64,000 bases of DNA from Spirochaetae bacterium HGW-Spirochaetae-2 (GTDB lineage Bacteria > Spirochaetota > Spirochaetia > Sphaerochaetales > Sphaerochaetaceae). The notes beneath the pieces were generated by a model, which searched no databases, was not told the DNA's origin, and saw only the letters and a list, made by a program, of their open reading frames with translations. Numbering within the stretch: position 1 is the first letter of the stretch; every line of letters starts with the position of its first letter. Location of the stretch: NCBI GenBank assembly GCA_002839355.1, contig PGXW01000021.1:1-64000 (forward strand). Reading direction: 5' to 3'. A program made the position numbers and the translations under genes. Below are positions 53,831 through 61,889 of the stretch, one piece after another.

Positions 53831-54793
53831 ATGAAAAAGTTAGTACTGGTCACAGTCTGTCTCGTGATGATGGCGGGAATGGTATTCGCTCAAGGTTCGG
53901 CGGAACCGAAGGTTGCTTCCGCTGCCAAGTATCCCGATGGGGATGTGTCCTTCATTGTGCCGAATGGTGCAGGTGGTGGAAATGACCTGACTACCCGTGC
54001 TTTGATTCCAAGTCTGCAAAGATCGTTCGGAGTCAATGTCATTCCATTGAACCAGGGGGAATCGAAGGGTGCTGTGGCAGCACAGAATGTCATGAGTGCC
54101 AAACCCGATGGGAGAACGTTCTATTTCAATTCCCAGACACTGATTCTTATGCCTTACGGTGGAATGCCTTCCATCGATCTTGATCAGTTCCAGCCTGTCG
54201 CCCAGGTCGTTGAGGATACCGGAGTCATCTATGTGAAGGCCGATTCCCCCTATCAGACGATCCAGCAATTGCTGACAGCCATGAAGTCCAACACCTTGAA
54301 GATGGGGCATAACGGAAACGGAGCTCTTTGGCACCTTGCCTCTTTGCAGCTTGCCAAGGCGACCGGAGCGAATTTCCGATATATCGCCTATACATCGGGT
54401 GGAACCCAGATGTTGACAGCGCTTGCTGCTGGCGAAGTGGACCTGTGTATCGTGAATGCCGCCGAGGGCCGTTCCATGGTGGATTCCGGCCTTGTCAAAC
54501 CACTTGCTTCACTTGGGGAAACCAGGACCGATGTATTTACCATTCCTACGTTGGTTGAAGTCGGTGTCGACTACATCTTCCCAGTCTGGCGTGGTGTTTT
54601 CACCAAAACCGGTGCAAGTGAAGAAATCCTTGCACAAATCGACAAGGCGTTCAAGGCTGCGGCCGAATCGCCGGAATTCGTCGAATATGCAAAAAACAAT
54701 GGTCTTCCAATAAGGTATCGGGACCACAAGGAATTCAGTGCTTTCATAGAGAAGGAAAAGAAGGTGTACGCCGATCTCATGGGTAGTCTGTAA
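53831..54793 (+). CDS. tctC: Tripartite tricarboxylate transporter receptor (TctC-like)
   Basis: A 320-residue periplasmic Bug/TctC receptor. The signal MKKLVLVTVCLVMMAGMVFA is followed by a flexible stretch and the domain start KYPDGDVSFIVPNGAGGGNDLTTRAL, with SKGAVAAQNVMSAKPDGRTF and the YTSGGTQMLTALAAGEVDL segment typical of TctC. These receptors bind carboxylates such as citrate or aromatic acids; the ligand here is unknown. GGAGAGG precedes the ATG region. It is the first gene of the operon and likely the most abundant. Confidence 0.92.
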   Translation: MKKLVLVTVCLVMMAGMVFAQGSAEPKVASAAKYPDGDVSFIVPNGAGGGNDLTTRALIPSLQRSFGVNVIPLNQGESKGAVAAQNVMSAKPDGRTFYFNSQTLILMPYGGMPSIDLDQFQPVAQVVEDTGVIYVKADSPYQTIQQLLTAMKSNTLKMGHNGNGALWHLASLQLAKATGANFRYIAYTSGGTQMLTALAAGEVDLCIVNAAEGRSMVDSGLVKPLASLGETRTDVFTIPTLVEVGVDYIFPVWRGVFTKTGASEEILAQIDKAFKAAAESPEFVEYAKNNGLPIRYRDHKEFSAFIEKEKKVYADLMGSL

Positions 54794-54813
54794 ACAGTAA
54801 CGATTTGATGACA

Positions 54814-54842
54814 CTCTGGCTGTTTGAATAAAGCAGCCAGAG
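54814..54842 (+). promoter_or_regulatory. Intercistronic hairpin after tctC
   Basis: CTCTGGCTG (54814-54822) pairs perfectly with CAGCCAGAG (54834-54842) around an 11-nt loop. No T-run follows. Such hairpins between binding-protein and permease genes commonly protect the upstream mRNA or reduce readthrough, keeping the receptor in excess. Confidence 0.55.
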
Positions 54843-54868
54843 GTCACATCCACTGAAAGGTTGTTTTC

Positions 54869-55315
54869 ATGAAAGATTATATAGTCGGTATATCTGGATT
54901 GGGTCTCTCCGGATATGTGTTTTTTGCGTCTAAGGCCTTCCAGCGACTGGGCTCCGGGCTTTCCGAGGATCCGGCCTACTATCCCCGGATACTCGCAGGA
55001 ATCTTGGCGGCGATGTCGATTGGTCTGCTTGTCGGTGCGCTGAGAAAACGAAACAAGATAGAAATCAAATTCAATAGGGCCCTGCTGATCAATCTTGGCA
55101 AGTTCTTGGGGCTGCTGATTGTATATATCCTGCTTATCGTACCGCTTGGCTTCATTATCGCGACAGCATTGTTCACTTTCTCAATGATTTGGCTATTGGG
55201 CGGAACAAGGAAGCAAGCACTTGTCTATGCCTTGCCGATATCGCTTTTGACCTACCTGTTGTTTTCCTACTTGCTCAAAGTGCCCTTGCCCAAAGGGATA
55301 TTACAATTCATCTAG
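54869..55315 (+). CDS. tctB: Tripartite tricarboxylate transporter small subunit (TctB-like)
   Basis: A 148-residue membrane protein with four predicted helices: a first near the N-terminus, then RILAGILAAMSIGLLVGAL, FLGLLIVYILLIVPLGFIIATALFTF, and a last near YALPISLLTYLLFSYLLKVPLP. This is the usual length and pattern of TctB. It lies between tctC and tctA with 12 nt to tctA. Confidence 0.88.
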   Translation: MKDYIVGISGLGLSGYVFFASKAFQRLGSGLSEDPAYYPRILAGILAAMSIGLLVGALRKRNKIEIKFNRALLINLGKFLGLLIVYILLIVPLGFIIATALFTFSMIWLLGGTRKQALVYALPISLLTYLLFSYLLKVPLPKGILQFI

Positions 55316-55327
55316 AAGGAAATTACC

Positions 55328-56872
55328 ATGTTTGACTTTTCATTGTATACGGCGGGACTTCCTCTGATGGGAATCACTACCATAATCGCTTTGATCGGAG
55401 GAACATTAACGGGAATTGTCATCGGAGCCCTCCCAGGATTGAGTGCGATGATGGCCGTTTCCATCCTCGTTCCACTTACCTATGGGATGACAGCCGAAGT
55501 TGCGATATTGATGTTGCTTGGTGTTTATTGCGGAGCGAACTATGGTGGTAGCATTGCCGCAACCCTCGTCAATATTCCGGGGACACCATCTGCGGTCATG
55601 ACAACTTTGGATGCCTATCCCATGGCCAAGAATGGCCAGGCCGGGCTCGCGATCGGATTGGCGACCATGTCTTCGGCCATCGGTGGTTTCTTCAGTGTAA
55701 TTGTGCTGTCCATGCTGTCACCTTTGATCGCGCGTTTTGCACTGCAATTCACTTCGTTGGAGAAACTTTCAATTGCGATTTTCGGTATAAGTGTCATGGC
55801 CTTCATATCGAAAGGCTCCACGGTCAAGGGATTGATGGCGGGTATTTTCGGTCTCATGGTTGCGAGCATGGGGTTCGATCCGAATACTTCGATCCTCAGA
55901 TTCAACTTCGGATCCATTTATCTGAACTCCGGAGTAAACTTCACCGCCGCCATGATCGGACTCTTCGGGATGACGGAGATCATGCTTTCAGCCGAGAAGA
56001 AGGCGAAAAAGGTACCCGAAAAACAAATCGAGGCAGTGAAGAATCCATTTGCCTGTTTCAAATATCTCCGTCTCTCCTTGGGCAATATATTTCGCTCGAG
56101 TGTCATTGGTGTTATTGTCGGAGCTATTCCGGGAGCCGGTGGTACGATTGCATCGATCATCTCCTATGCTCAACAGAAGAAGATATCCAAGCACCCCGAG
56201 AAGATGGGCCAAGGTGCCGTGGAGGGTATTGTCGCCGCTGAAGCCGCAAACAATGCCTGTACAGGTGGTGCGATGACCACACTGCTGTCTTTGGGAATCC
56301 CAGGTGATGCGGTTACCGGCATTCTGATGGGCGCGTTCATCATCCACGGTCTGCAACCGGGACCGAATCTGTTCAATACCAATTACAATCTTATCTCGGC
56401 GATCTTCATCGGCATGTTTCTGATCAACATACTGATACTGGTCCTTGGACTCCTCGGGGCACCATATTTCGCCAAACTGCTTAAATTTCCGCGACAACTG
56501 TTGAACACAGTTATTCTGGTACTTTGCGTGGTTGGCACATTCGGGGTGCAGAACAGCATGTTCGATGTTCGGGTAATGGTGGTCTTTGCGATCATCGGTT
56601 ATATCTTCACCAAGTTGGAAGTGCCCAGGGCCCCGATTGTCCTCGCGTTGATCCTCGGTTCCATGATGGAGGAGAACCTTCGCAGATGGCTTTCCCTTGC
56701 CGACGGCCAATATTGGGCATACTTCATGGAATGCAGCCGTAAGACACCGATCGCTCCGATTATTCTCGCGATAACCATATTTACCCTGATTTCGCCATTA
56801 TTCAAAAAGACAAAAGTGTTCTCCGAAGATGCTTTGGATGAATACGAAGAGATCAATAAGAAGAATTCTTAA
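55328..56872 (+). CDS. tctA: Tripartite tricarboxylate transporter large subunit (TctA-like)
   Basis: A 514-residue TctA permease with 11-12 helices. Signatures include GTLTGIVIGALPGLSAMMAVSILVPLTYGM, YGGSIAATLVNIPGTPSAVMTTLDAYPMAKNG near residue 75, and GAIPGAGGTIASIISYAQQKK with EAANNACTGGAMTTLLSLGIPGDAVT in the second half. It forms the transport channel with TctB, fed by TctC, and is driven by an ion gradient. An acidic C-terminal tail is cytoplasmic. Confidence 0.94.
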   Translation: MFDFSLYTAGLPLMGITTIIALIGGTLTGIVIGALPGLSAMMAVSILVPLTYGMTAEVAILMLLGVYCGANYGGSIAATLVNIPGTPSAVMTTLDAYPMAKNGQAGLAIGLATMSSAIGGFFSVIVLSMLSPLIARFALQFTSLEKLSIAIFGISVMAFISKGSTVKGLMAGIFGLMVASMGFDPNTSILRFNFGSIYLNSGVNFTAAMIGLFGMTEIMLSAEKKAKKVPEKQIEAVKNPFACFKYLRLSLGNIFRSSVIGVIVGAIPGAGGTIASIISYAQQKKISKHPEKMGQGAVEGIVAAEAANNACTGGAMTTLLSLGIPGDAVTGILMGAFIIHGLQPGPNLFNTNYNLISAIFIGMFLINILILVLGLLGAPYFAKLLKFPRQLLNTVILVLCVVGTFGVQNSMFDVRVMVVFAIIGYIFTKLEVPRAPIVLALILGSMMEENLRRWLSLADGQYWAYFMECSRKTPIAPIILAITIFTLISPLFKKTKVFSEDALDEYEEINKKNS

Positions 56873-56887
56873 CCATAGAGGAAGCAA

Positions 56888-57934
56888 ATGGAAACACACA
56901 ATGTGAACTGGGAGACACTGCGCAAGCAATGTCAGGATTTGATGATGAGCTTGGATGTGCCCGAAAGCGAGGCATGGACCATAGCGGACAATCTTGTCGA
57001 CGCAGATCTCTGTGGTGTTGAATCACACGGTGTCAGCCGGATGTCGATCTATATGAAACGCCTGAAGAGTGGTGTGGTCAATATCAAGGGCGAATCGGTC
57101 ATTACCCAAGAGCATCCTTCGAGCATCCACTGGGATGGAAGAAACTCCATGGGTATGGTTACCGGTGTGAAGGCGATGCAACGGTGCATCGAGAAGGCTA
57201 GGGAGACCGGGTGTTGTTTCGTCGCCGTAAACCATTCGAACCACTATGGTATGGCTTCATACTATGTGAAGATGGGTGCCGAAGCTGGTATGGTCGCATT
57301 CAGCGGGACGAATGCTCCTCCCAACATCGCCCCGTGGGGGAGTCCTGTCGCGTACATGGGGACAAACCCGTTGGCGATAGCGGTCCCCACCCATGGCGAA
57401 CCGATGCTTCTCGACATGGCTCCCAGTGTTGTGGCCATGGGAAAGGTGATCCTGGCCGCCAAGTTGGGGAAGATGATTCCCGAAGGCTGGGCACAGACGA
57501 AAGAGGGCAAGCCGACCACCGATCCCAACGAAGGTATGAAAGGAACAGTGCTTCCCATCGGAGGGCCGAAGGGATACGGGCTCTCTTTGTTCATGGATGT
57601 CCTGTGCGGGGTATTGGCTGATGCTGAATTTGGTCCGCATTTGAACAATATGTGGAGTGATTTTGAGAATCCTCAGAATGTCGGCCATGTGTTTTGCTGT
57701 ATCGATATTTCGAAATTCGTGGACCTCGAACGTTTCAGGGACCGTATGCAGCAGATGATGACGGAGATCAAGGCGTTGAAGAAGAATCCTGGGGTCGAGG
57801 AGATATTCGTTCCAGGGGAGATAGAACAACGGCGACGGCTACAACGGAAAAGGGACGGATTGGAACTCCATGAGGTCGTGTACAACGAGATTCGTGTTCT
57901 CTGTGAAGAACACGGTGTGAATTTCATATTATAG
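56888..57934 (+). CDS. Ldh2-family NAD(P)-dependent 2-hydroxyacid dehydrogenase
   Basis: A 348-residue member of the malate/L-lactate (Ldh2/YiaK) dehydrogenase family, unrelated to Rossmann LDHs. Family marks are ADLCGVESHGVSRMSIYMKRL near residue 38, VNHSNHYGMASYYVKMG, TNPLAIAVPT, LLDMAPSVVAMGK, EGKPTTDPNEG and GGPKGYGLSLFMDVLCG. Relatives oxidise or reduce malate, lactate, ureidoglycolate, sulfolactate or diketogulonate; substrate cannot be chosen. It follows tctA by 15 nt and is the first catabolic gene. Confidence 0.9.
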   Translation: METHNVNWETLRKQCQDLMMSLDVPESEAWTIADNLVDADLCGVESHGVSRMSIYMKRLKSGVVNIKGESVITQEHPSSIHWDGRNSMGMVTGVKAMQRCIEKARETGCCFVAVNHSNHYGMASYYVKMGAEAGMVAFSGTNAPPNIAPWGSPVAYMGTNPLAIAVPTHGEPMLLDMAPSVVAMGKVILAAKLGKMIPEGWAQTKEGKPTTDPNEGMKGTVLPIGGPKGYGLSLFMDVLCGVLADAEFGPHLNNMWSDFENPQNVGHVFCCIDISKFVDLERFRDRMQQMMTEIKALKKNPGVEEIFVPGEIEQRRRLQRKRDGLELHEVVYNEIRVLCEEHGVNFIL

Positions 57935-57946
57935 CAGGGGGGTTGT

Positions 57947-58939
57947 ATGTTTTTATTGGACTGTACGCTTCGTGATGGAGCGAATGTGATAGGAAAAGGC
58001 TTTTCAGCCGCAATGACTGTCTCCATGATCAAAGGATTGATCGACAACAATATCAAGGTTATTGAAATGGGCAACTGCCTCGGGGTGGGTGCCTATGAAG
58101 CGAACGATTCGATTTCCCCGCTCAACGATGTGGAGTATATGGATCTTGTCGCGCCGTATCTGGACAAGGCGGAAATCGGCATGTTCATGGGGTACAAGAA
58201 TGCCAATGGCAGGAATATCGGATTGACCGCAGAAAAGGGGCTACATTTCCTCAGGGTCGGGGCAAATGCCGGTGATGGTAAACTCGCATCGGATGCAGTA
58301 CGGCAAGTGAAAGCCGCAAACTTGAAATGCCGGTACTCCATGATGAAGGGGTATATCCTTGGACCGAAGGAGTTGGCTGCCGAGGCAAAGATGCTCGAAG
58401 GCTGTGGCTTGGATGAGATCACGATTATGGATTCGGCGGGGACGATGTTCCCGGAACAAGTGTATGAATATGTTTCCGAAATGGTCATGTCGATAAAGAT
58501 TCCCGTGGGATTCCATGGGCACAACAATCTCAGCCTATCGATGGCCAATGCGATCGCAGCCGATGCGGCCGGGGCCTCCGTGCTCGATTGTGGTTTGATG
58601 GGAATGGCCCGGAGTGCCGGAAATCTTGCCACGGAAGTCGCTGTGGCTACTTTTCAGCGGATGGGAAAGCTTACCGATATCGATTTGTATGGATTACTCC
58701 ATTACATCGACAATGACCTTATTCCCGCGATGAACGAATACGGGTACAAGACAGCCATTACTCCCGAGGATTTGGTCTATGGCTATGCCGGTTGCCACTC
58801 CAGTTTTGCCAACATGTTCGAGACTGTCGCGAAAGAGCAACAGGTCGACCTGTACAAATTGATTGTGGAAGTCTCAAAAATCGATCAGAAGGCTCCTCCC
58901 AAGGAATTGTTGGAAAAAGTCGCCAAACTGATAAAGTGA
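57947..58939 (+). CDS. DRE-TIM aldolase (4-hydroxy-2-oxovalerate aldolase-like)
   Basis: A 330-residue DRE-TIM metallolyase. The DRE motif is LLDCTLRDGANV at residues 3-14 and the metal His pair is in GFHGHNNLSLSMANA near 193; CGLMGMARSAGN follows as in DmpG. DmpG splits 4-hydroxy-2-oxo acids into pyruvate and an aldehyde. The partner acetaldehyde dehydrogenase DmpF is absent, so the released aldehyde would go elsewhere, perhaps to the aldo/keto reductase two genes on. Substrate is inferred only at family level. Confidence 0.83.
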   Translation: MFLLDCTLRDGANVIGKGFSAAMTVSMIKGLIDNNIKVIEMGNCLGVGAYEANDSISPLNDVEYMDLVAPYLDKAEIGMFMGYKNANGRNIGLTAEKGLHFLRVGANAGDGKLASDAVRQVKAANLKCRYSMMKGYILGPKELAAEAKMLEGCGLDEITIMDSAGTMFPEQVYEYVSEMVMSIKIPVGFHGHNNLSLSMANAIAADAAGASVLDCGLMGMARSAGNLATEVAVATFQRMGKLTDIDLYGLLHYIDNDLIPAMNEYGYKTAITPEDLVYGYAGCHSSFANMFETVAKEQQVDLYKLIVEVSKIDQKAPPKELLEKVAKLIK

Positions 58940-58949
58940 AGGGAATAGA

Positions 58950-59741
58950 ATGAAAGAGAACCATCTTCGGAATCTGTTGAATTCTGGAAAGCCCACCATG
59001 GGAACCAGGATGTGGTCGACGCTTCCTTTCTTTACAGAGGCGGTTGGTGCGACCGGTTTCTACGACTATGTGGAATTTGTTGCGGAATATGCACCCTTCA
59101 CCCTGTACGATTTGGACAACATGTGCATGGCTTGTGAATTGCACGGCATGGGGTCCATGATCAAGCTTGATTTCTTGAATCGCGGGTATTTCGCCCAGAA
59201 GGCGATACAAAGTGGTTTCCAGTCAGTCATGTTCACCGATTGTCGGACTGCCGATGAAGTCAGGTCCTCCTTGAAGATGATAACACCGGAAACCTTGGAG
59301 GAAGGCGGTACCTTCGGGTATGCGAACAGAAGGTATATCGGATTTCAGCCACGGATTTCCCAAATGGCACATGCCCAGCGACAGCGGGACATCGTAGTTT
59401 CCCTGATGATCGAGAAACGGGCCGCAATAGAGAATATTGAGGAAATTTGTAAAGTGCCGGGAGTCGATATGGTACAATTCGGACCTTCCGATTACTCACT
59501 GAGCAATGGATGGGATGCGAAGGACCATGTGCCGGAGACAAAGGAAGCCGAACGCCATATGATCAAGACTGCGATTGCACATGGAGTGAGACCCCGTTGT
59601 GAGATCCAAAAGGTCGAGGACGCGCGCTACTATGTCGAATTGGGAGTCAGGGACTTCTGTATGGGTGATCAGATGTGGAAACTCATGGCATCATGGGCAC
59701 ATGATGGGGAGAAGCTGCGGGATGTCCTGGCAACTGTATAA
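58950..59741 (+). CDS. HpcH/HpaI-family class II aldolase
   Basis: A 263-residue HpcH/HpaI aldolase (phosphoenolpyruvate-like TIM barrel, divalent metal). Family features are TMGTRMWSTLPFFTEAVGATGFYDYVEF at the N-terminus, MIKLDFLNRGYFAQKAIQSGFQSVMFTD, VSLMIEKRAAIENIEEICKVPGVDMVQFGPSDYS with the metal Glu and substrate region. The usual GTRP/R70-type arginine segment looks modified. Members cleave or form 2-oxo-4-hydroxy acids to pyruvate plus aldehyde. Two pyruvate aldolases in one operon is unusual. Confidence 0.85.
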   Translation: MKENHLRNLLNSGKPTMGTRMWSTLPFFTEAVGATGFYDYVEFVAEYAPFTLYDLDNMCMACELHGMGSMIKLDFLNRGYFAQKAIQSGFQSVMFTDCRTADEVRSSLKMITPETLEEGGTFGYANRRYIGFQPRISQMAHAQRQRDIVVSLMIEKRAAIENIEEICKVPGVDMVQFGPSDYSLSNGWDAKDHVPETKEAERHMIKTAIAHGVRPRCEIQKVEDARYYVELGVRDFCMGDQMWKLMASWAHDGEKLRDVLATV

Positions 59742-59781
59742 TCCGGGTTTTTAATTTTAATGACCGTGAGAGGTGAATGGT

Positions 59782-60762
59782 ATGGAATATAGGGTATTGG
59801 GTAAGACGGGCATCCAGATTTCCAAATTGGGTTTCGGGACCATGACGTTCGGTAGCGAAGCCGATGAGGATATGAGCAAACGCCTTTTCCATAGATGCAG
59901 GGATGCAGGAATAAATATTTTTGACACAGCCAATATCTATGGTGACAAACGGGATGGCGAATCGGAAGAAATCCTCGGGAAATTGATACAAGGCTGCAGG
60001 GATGAAGTTGTCATCACCTCAAAGGTAGGTACCCCAAGATGGGGGAACCCGAATGACGGTGGACTCTCACGTAGATATATCATGATAGAGGTCGAGAAGA
60101 GCCTGAAGCGATTGAAGACAGATAGGATCGATTTGTATTTTTTGCATAAGCTTGATCCGAAGACACCATTCGAGGAAACGCTTCGTGCACTGGATGATTT
60201 GCAGAGACAGGGCAAGATCGTGTATCCCGCGATAAGCAATTCCGCGGCATGGCAAATCGCGAAGTGCCTTGGCATATCCGCCAAGGAGGGCTTGGCTCCG
60301 TTTGCCTGTATCGAACCGATGTACAATCTGGTGAAACGGCAGGCTGAAGTGGAAATATTGCCGCTAGCCCAATCTGAGAATCTTGGCGTCATAACCTACA
60401 GTCCATTGGGTGCGGGACTCTTGACAGGCAAATATAGTGGCAACAACAGGAATGCCGAAGGTCGAATCAGTTCGAGCCAACGGTATAAGGGCCGATACAA
60501 CGATGAAAACTATTATACGATCGCCGATGCGTTTGTCGCACATGCCAAGGAAAAGGGAGTGGCTCCCTCCGCGTTGGCTATCGCATGGGTCATGTCGCAT
60601 CCGGCGGTCACAGCCCCGTTGATAGGCGCTCGGAATCTGGAGCAATTGGAAAGTTCGCTGGAAGCTTTGGCTATACCGATGACTGAGAGTTGGAGAAGGG
60701 AGATAAGCAGTCTTTCCATCGATCCTCCACCGGCAACCGATCGTACGGAAGAGAAGGCCTGA
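59782..60762 (+). CDS. Aldo/keto reductase
   Basis: A 326-residue AKR barrel. The tetrad and cofactor motifs are KLGFGTMTFG near residue 14, FDTANIYGDKRDGESEEILGK with catalytic Asp and Tyr near 48, Lys in VITSKVG, and IDLYFLHKLDP with His. The YSPLGAGLLTGKYSG and LIGARNLEQLESSLEAL stretches bind NADPH. It probably reduces an aldehyde or keto sugar made by the upstream aldolases. ATG 59782 follows GAGAGGTG. Confidence 0.88.
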   Translation: MEYRVLGKTGIQISKLGFGTMTFGSEADEDMSKRLFHRCRDAGINIFDTANIYGDKRDGESEEILGKLIQGCRDEVVITSKVGTPRWGNPNDGGLSRRYIMIEVEKSLKRLKTDRIDLYFLHKLDPKTPFEETLRALDDLQRQGKIVYPAISNSAAWQIAKCLGISAKEGLAPFACIEPMYNLVKRQAEVEILPLAQSENLGVITYSPLGAGLLTGKYSGNNRNAEGRISSSQRYKGRYNDENYYTIADAFVAHAKEKGVAPSALAIAWVMSHPAVTAPLIGARNLEQLESSLEALAIPMTESWRREISSLSIDPPPATDRTEEKA

Positions 60763-60840
60763 AGACCAAATGGTCGGATCCATGCTATCGTTGTACGGGA
60801 ATGAAGAAAATCATAGTGTAACCGTTGTGGAGGTTTGTAT

Positions 60841-61800
60841 ATGAAGATTGTGATTTTGGATGGGTTCACCGAGAATCCGGGAGACTTGTCTTGGGAAGGC
60901 TTTGAAAAACTTGGTAGCGTCACAGTGTACGATAGGACCGCGAAAGAGGATATCATAGCTAGGATTGGCGATGCGCAAATAGTAGTCACCAACAAGGTCC
61001 CGTTGGATGCAGTGACTTTGGAAGCTTGCCCGTCGATCAAGTATATCGGTGTATTGGCAACCGGTTTCAATGTGGTCGATACGGTCACCGCGAAGGAAAA
61101 GGGGATAGTGGTCACCAATATCCCCACCTACGGAACAGCGGCTGTAGCCCAATTCGCCATGGCGCTCCTGTTGGAGATTTGCCACCGTGTGGGGCATCAT
61201 AACAAGACTGTCCATGAAGGCCGGTGGAGTTCTTGTCCCGATTTCTGTTATTGGGACTATCCATTGATCGAGTTGGCCGGCAAGACCATCGGTATCATCG
61301 GGTTCGGCCGTATCGGGCAAAGTGTCGCAAAATTGGCAATGGCTTTTGGGATGCCGGTCCTCGCCTACGATGCCTTTCCAAACAAATCCTTGGAGAGCGA
61401 CATGTGCAGATATGTCGATATGGAGACATTGTTGGCCAACTCGGACGTCATTTCCCTGCACGCGCCATTGACACCGGAAACCCAGGGGCTCGTCAACAAA
61501 AAGACCATTTCAAGGATGAAGGACGGGGTAATCATCCTCAACAATTCCCGTGGACCCCTGATTGTGGAACAGGACCTGCGTGAAGCCTTGCTTTCCGGTA
61601 AAGTCTATGCTGCGGGGCTGGATGTGGTTTCGAGCGAGCCGATCAAGGCGGACAACCCATTGCTGGGGCTCGACAATTGCATCATAACACCGCATATATC
61701 GTGGGCACCCAAGGAATCCCGGCAACGTCTCATGGACATTGCGGTGAGCAACCTGAAGTCGTTCCTCGAAGGTAATCCGACGAACGTGGTGAACGGCTGA
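60841..61800 (+). CDS. D-2-hydroxyacid dehydrogenase (glycerate/hydroxypyruvate type)
   Basis: A 319-residue NAD(P)-dependent 2-hydroxyacid dehydrogenase. It shows LATGFNVVDTVTAKEKGIVVTNIPTYGTAAVAQ near residue 79, the Rossmann GIIGFGRIGQSVAKLA near 150, the catalytic Arg in LNNSRGPLI, Glu in DVVSSEPIKADNPLL, and His in ITPHISWAPKESR. It resembles glycerate dehydrogenase/hydroxypyruvate reductase. GGAGG precedes ATG 60841. A possible extra promoter, TTGTAC-N17-TAGTGT, lies in the 78-nt gap upstream. Confidence 0.9.
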   Translation: MKIVILDGFTENPGDLSWEGFEKLGSVTVYDRTAKEDIIARIGDAQIVVTNKVPLDAVTLEACPSIKYIGVLATGFNVVDTVTAKEKGIVVTNIPTYGTAAVAQFAMALLLEICHRVGHHNKTVHEGRWSSCPDFCYWDYPLIELAGKTIGIIGFGRIGQSVAKLAMAFGMPVLAYDAFPNKSLESDMCRYVDMETLLANSDVISLHAPLTPETQGLVNKKTISRMKDGVIILNNSRGPLIVEQDLREALLSGKVYAAGLDVVSSEPIKADNPLLGLDNCIITPHISWAPKESRQRLMDIAVSNLKSFLEGNPTNVVNG

Positions 61801-61825
61801 TCGACACCTGGTGTCCAATTAGTGA

Positions 61826-61864
61826 GGAAAGAAACAAGGGCTTGTCGCTTTCGCGGCAAGCCCT
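61826..61864 (-). terminator. Intrinsic terminator behind fucI
   Basis: AGGGCTTGTCGC and GCGGCAAGCCCT pair over 12 bp with one G-U around loop TTTC (61837-61864). On the minus strand TTGTTTCTTTCC follows, so it ends the fucI transcript. On the plus strand no T-run follows, but the hairpin may also slow the rightward operon. Confidence 0.75.
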
Positions 61865-61889
61865 ACATCATTTGAGTCGCCGCAAGCGG

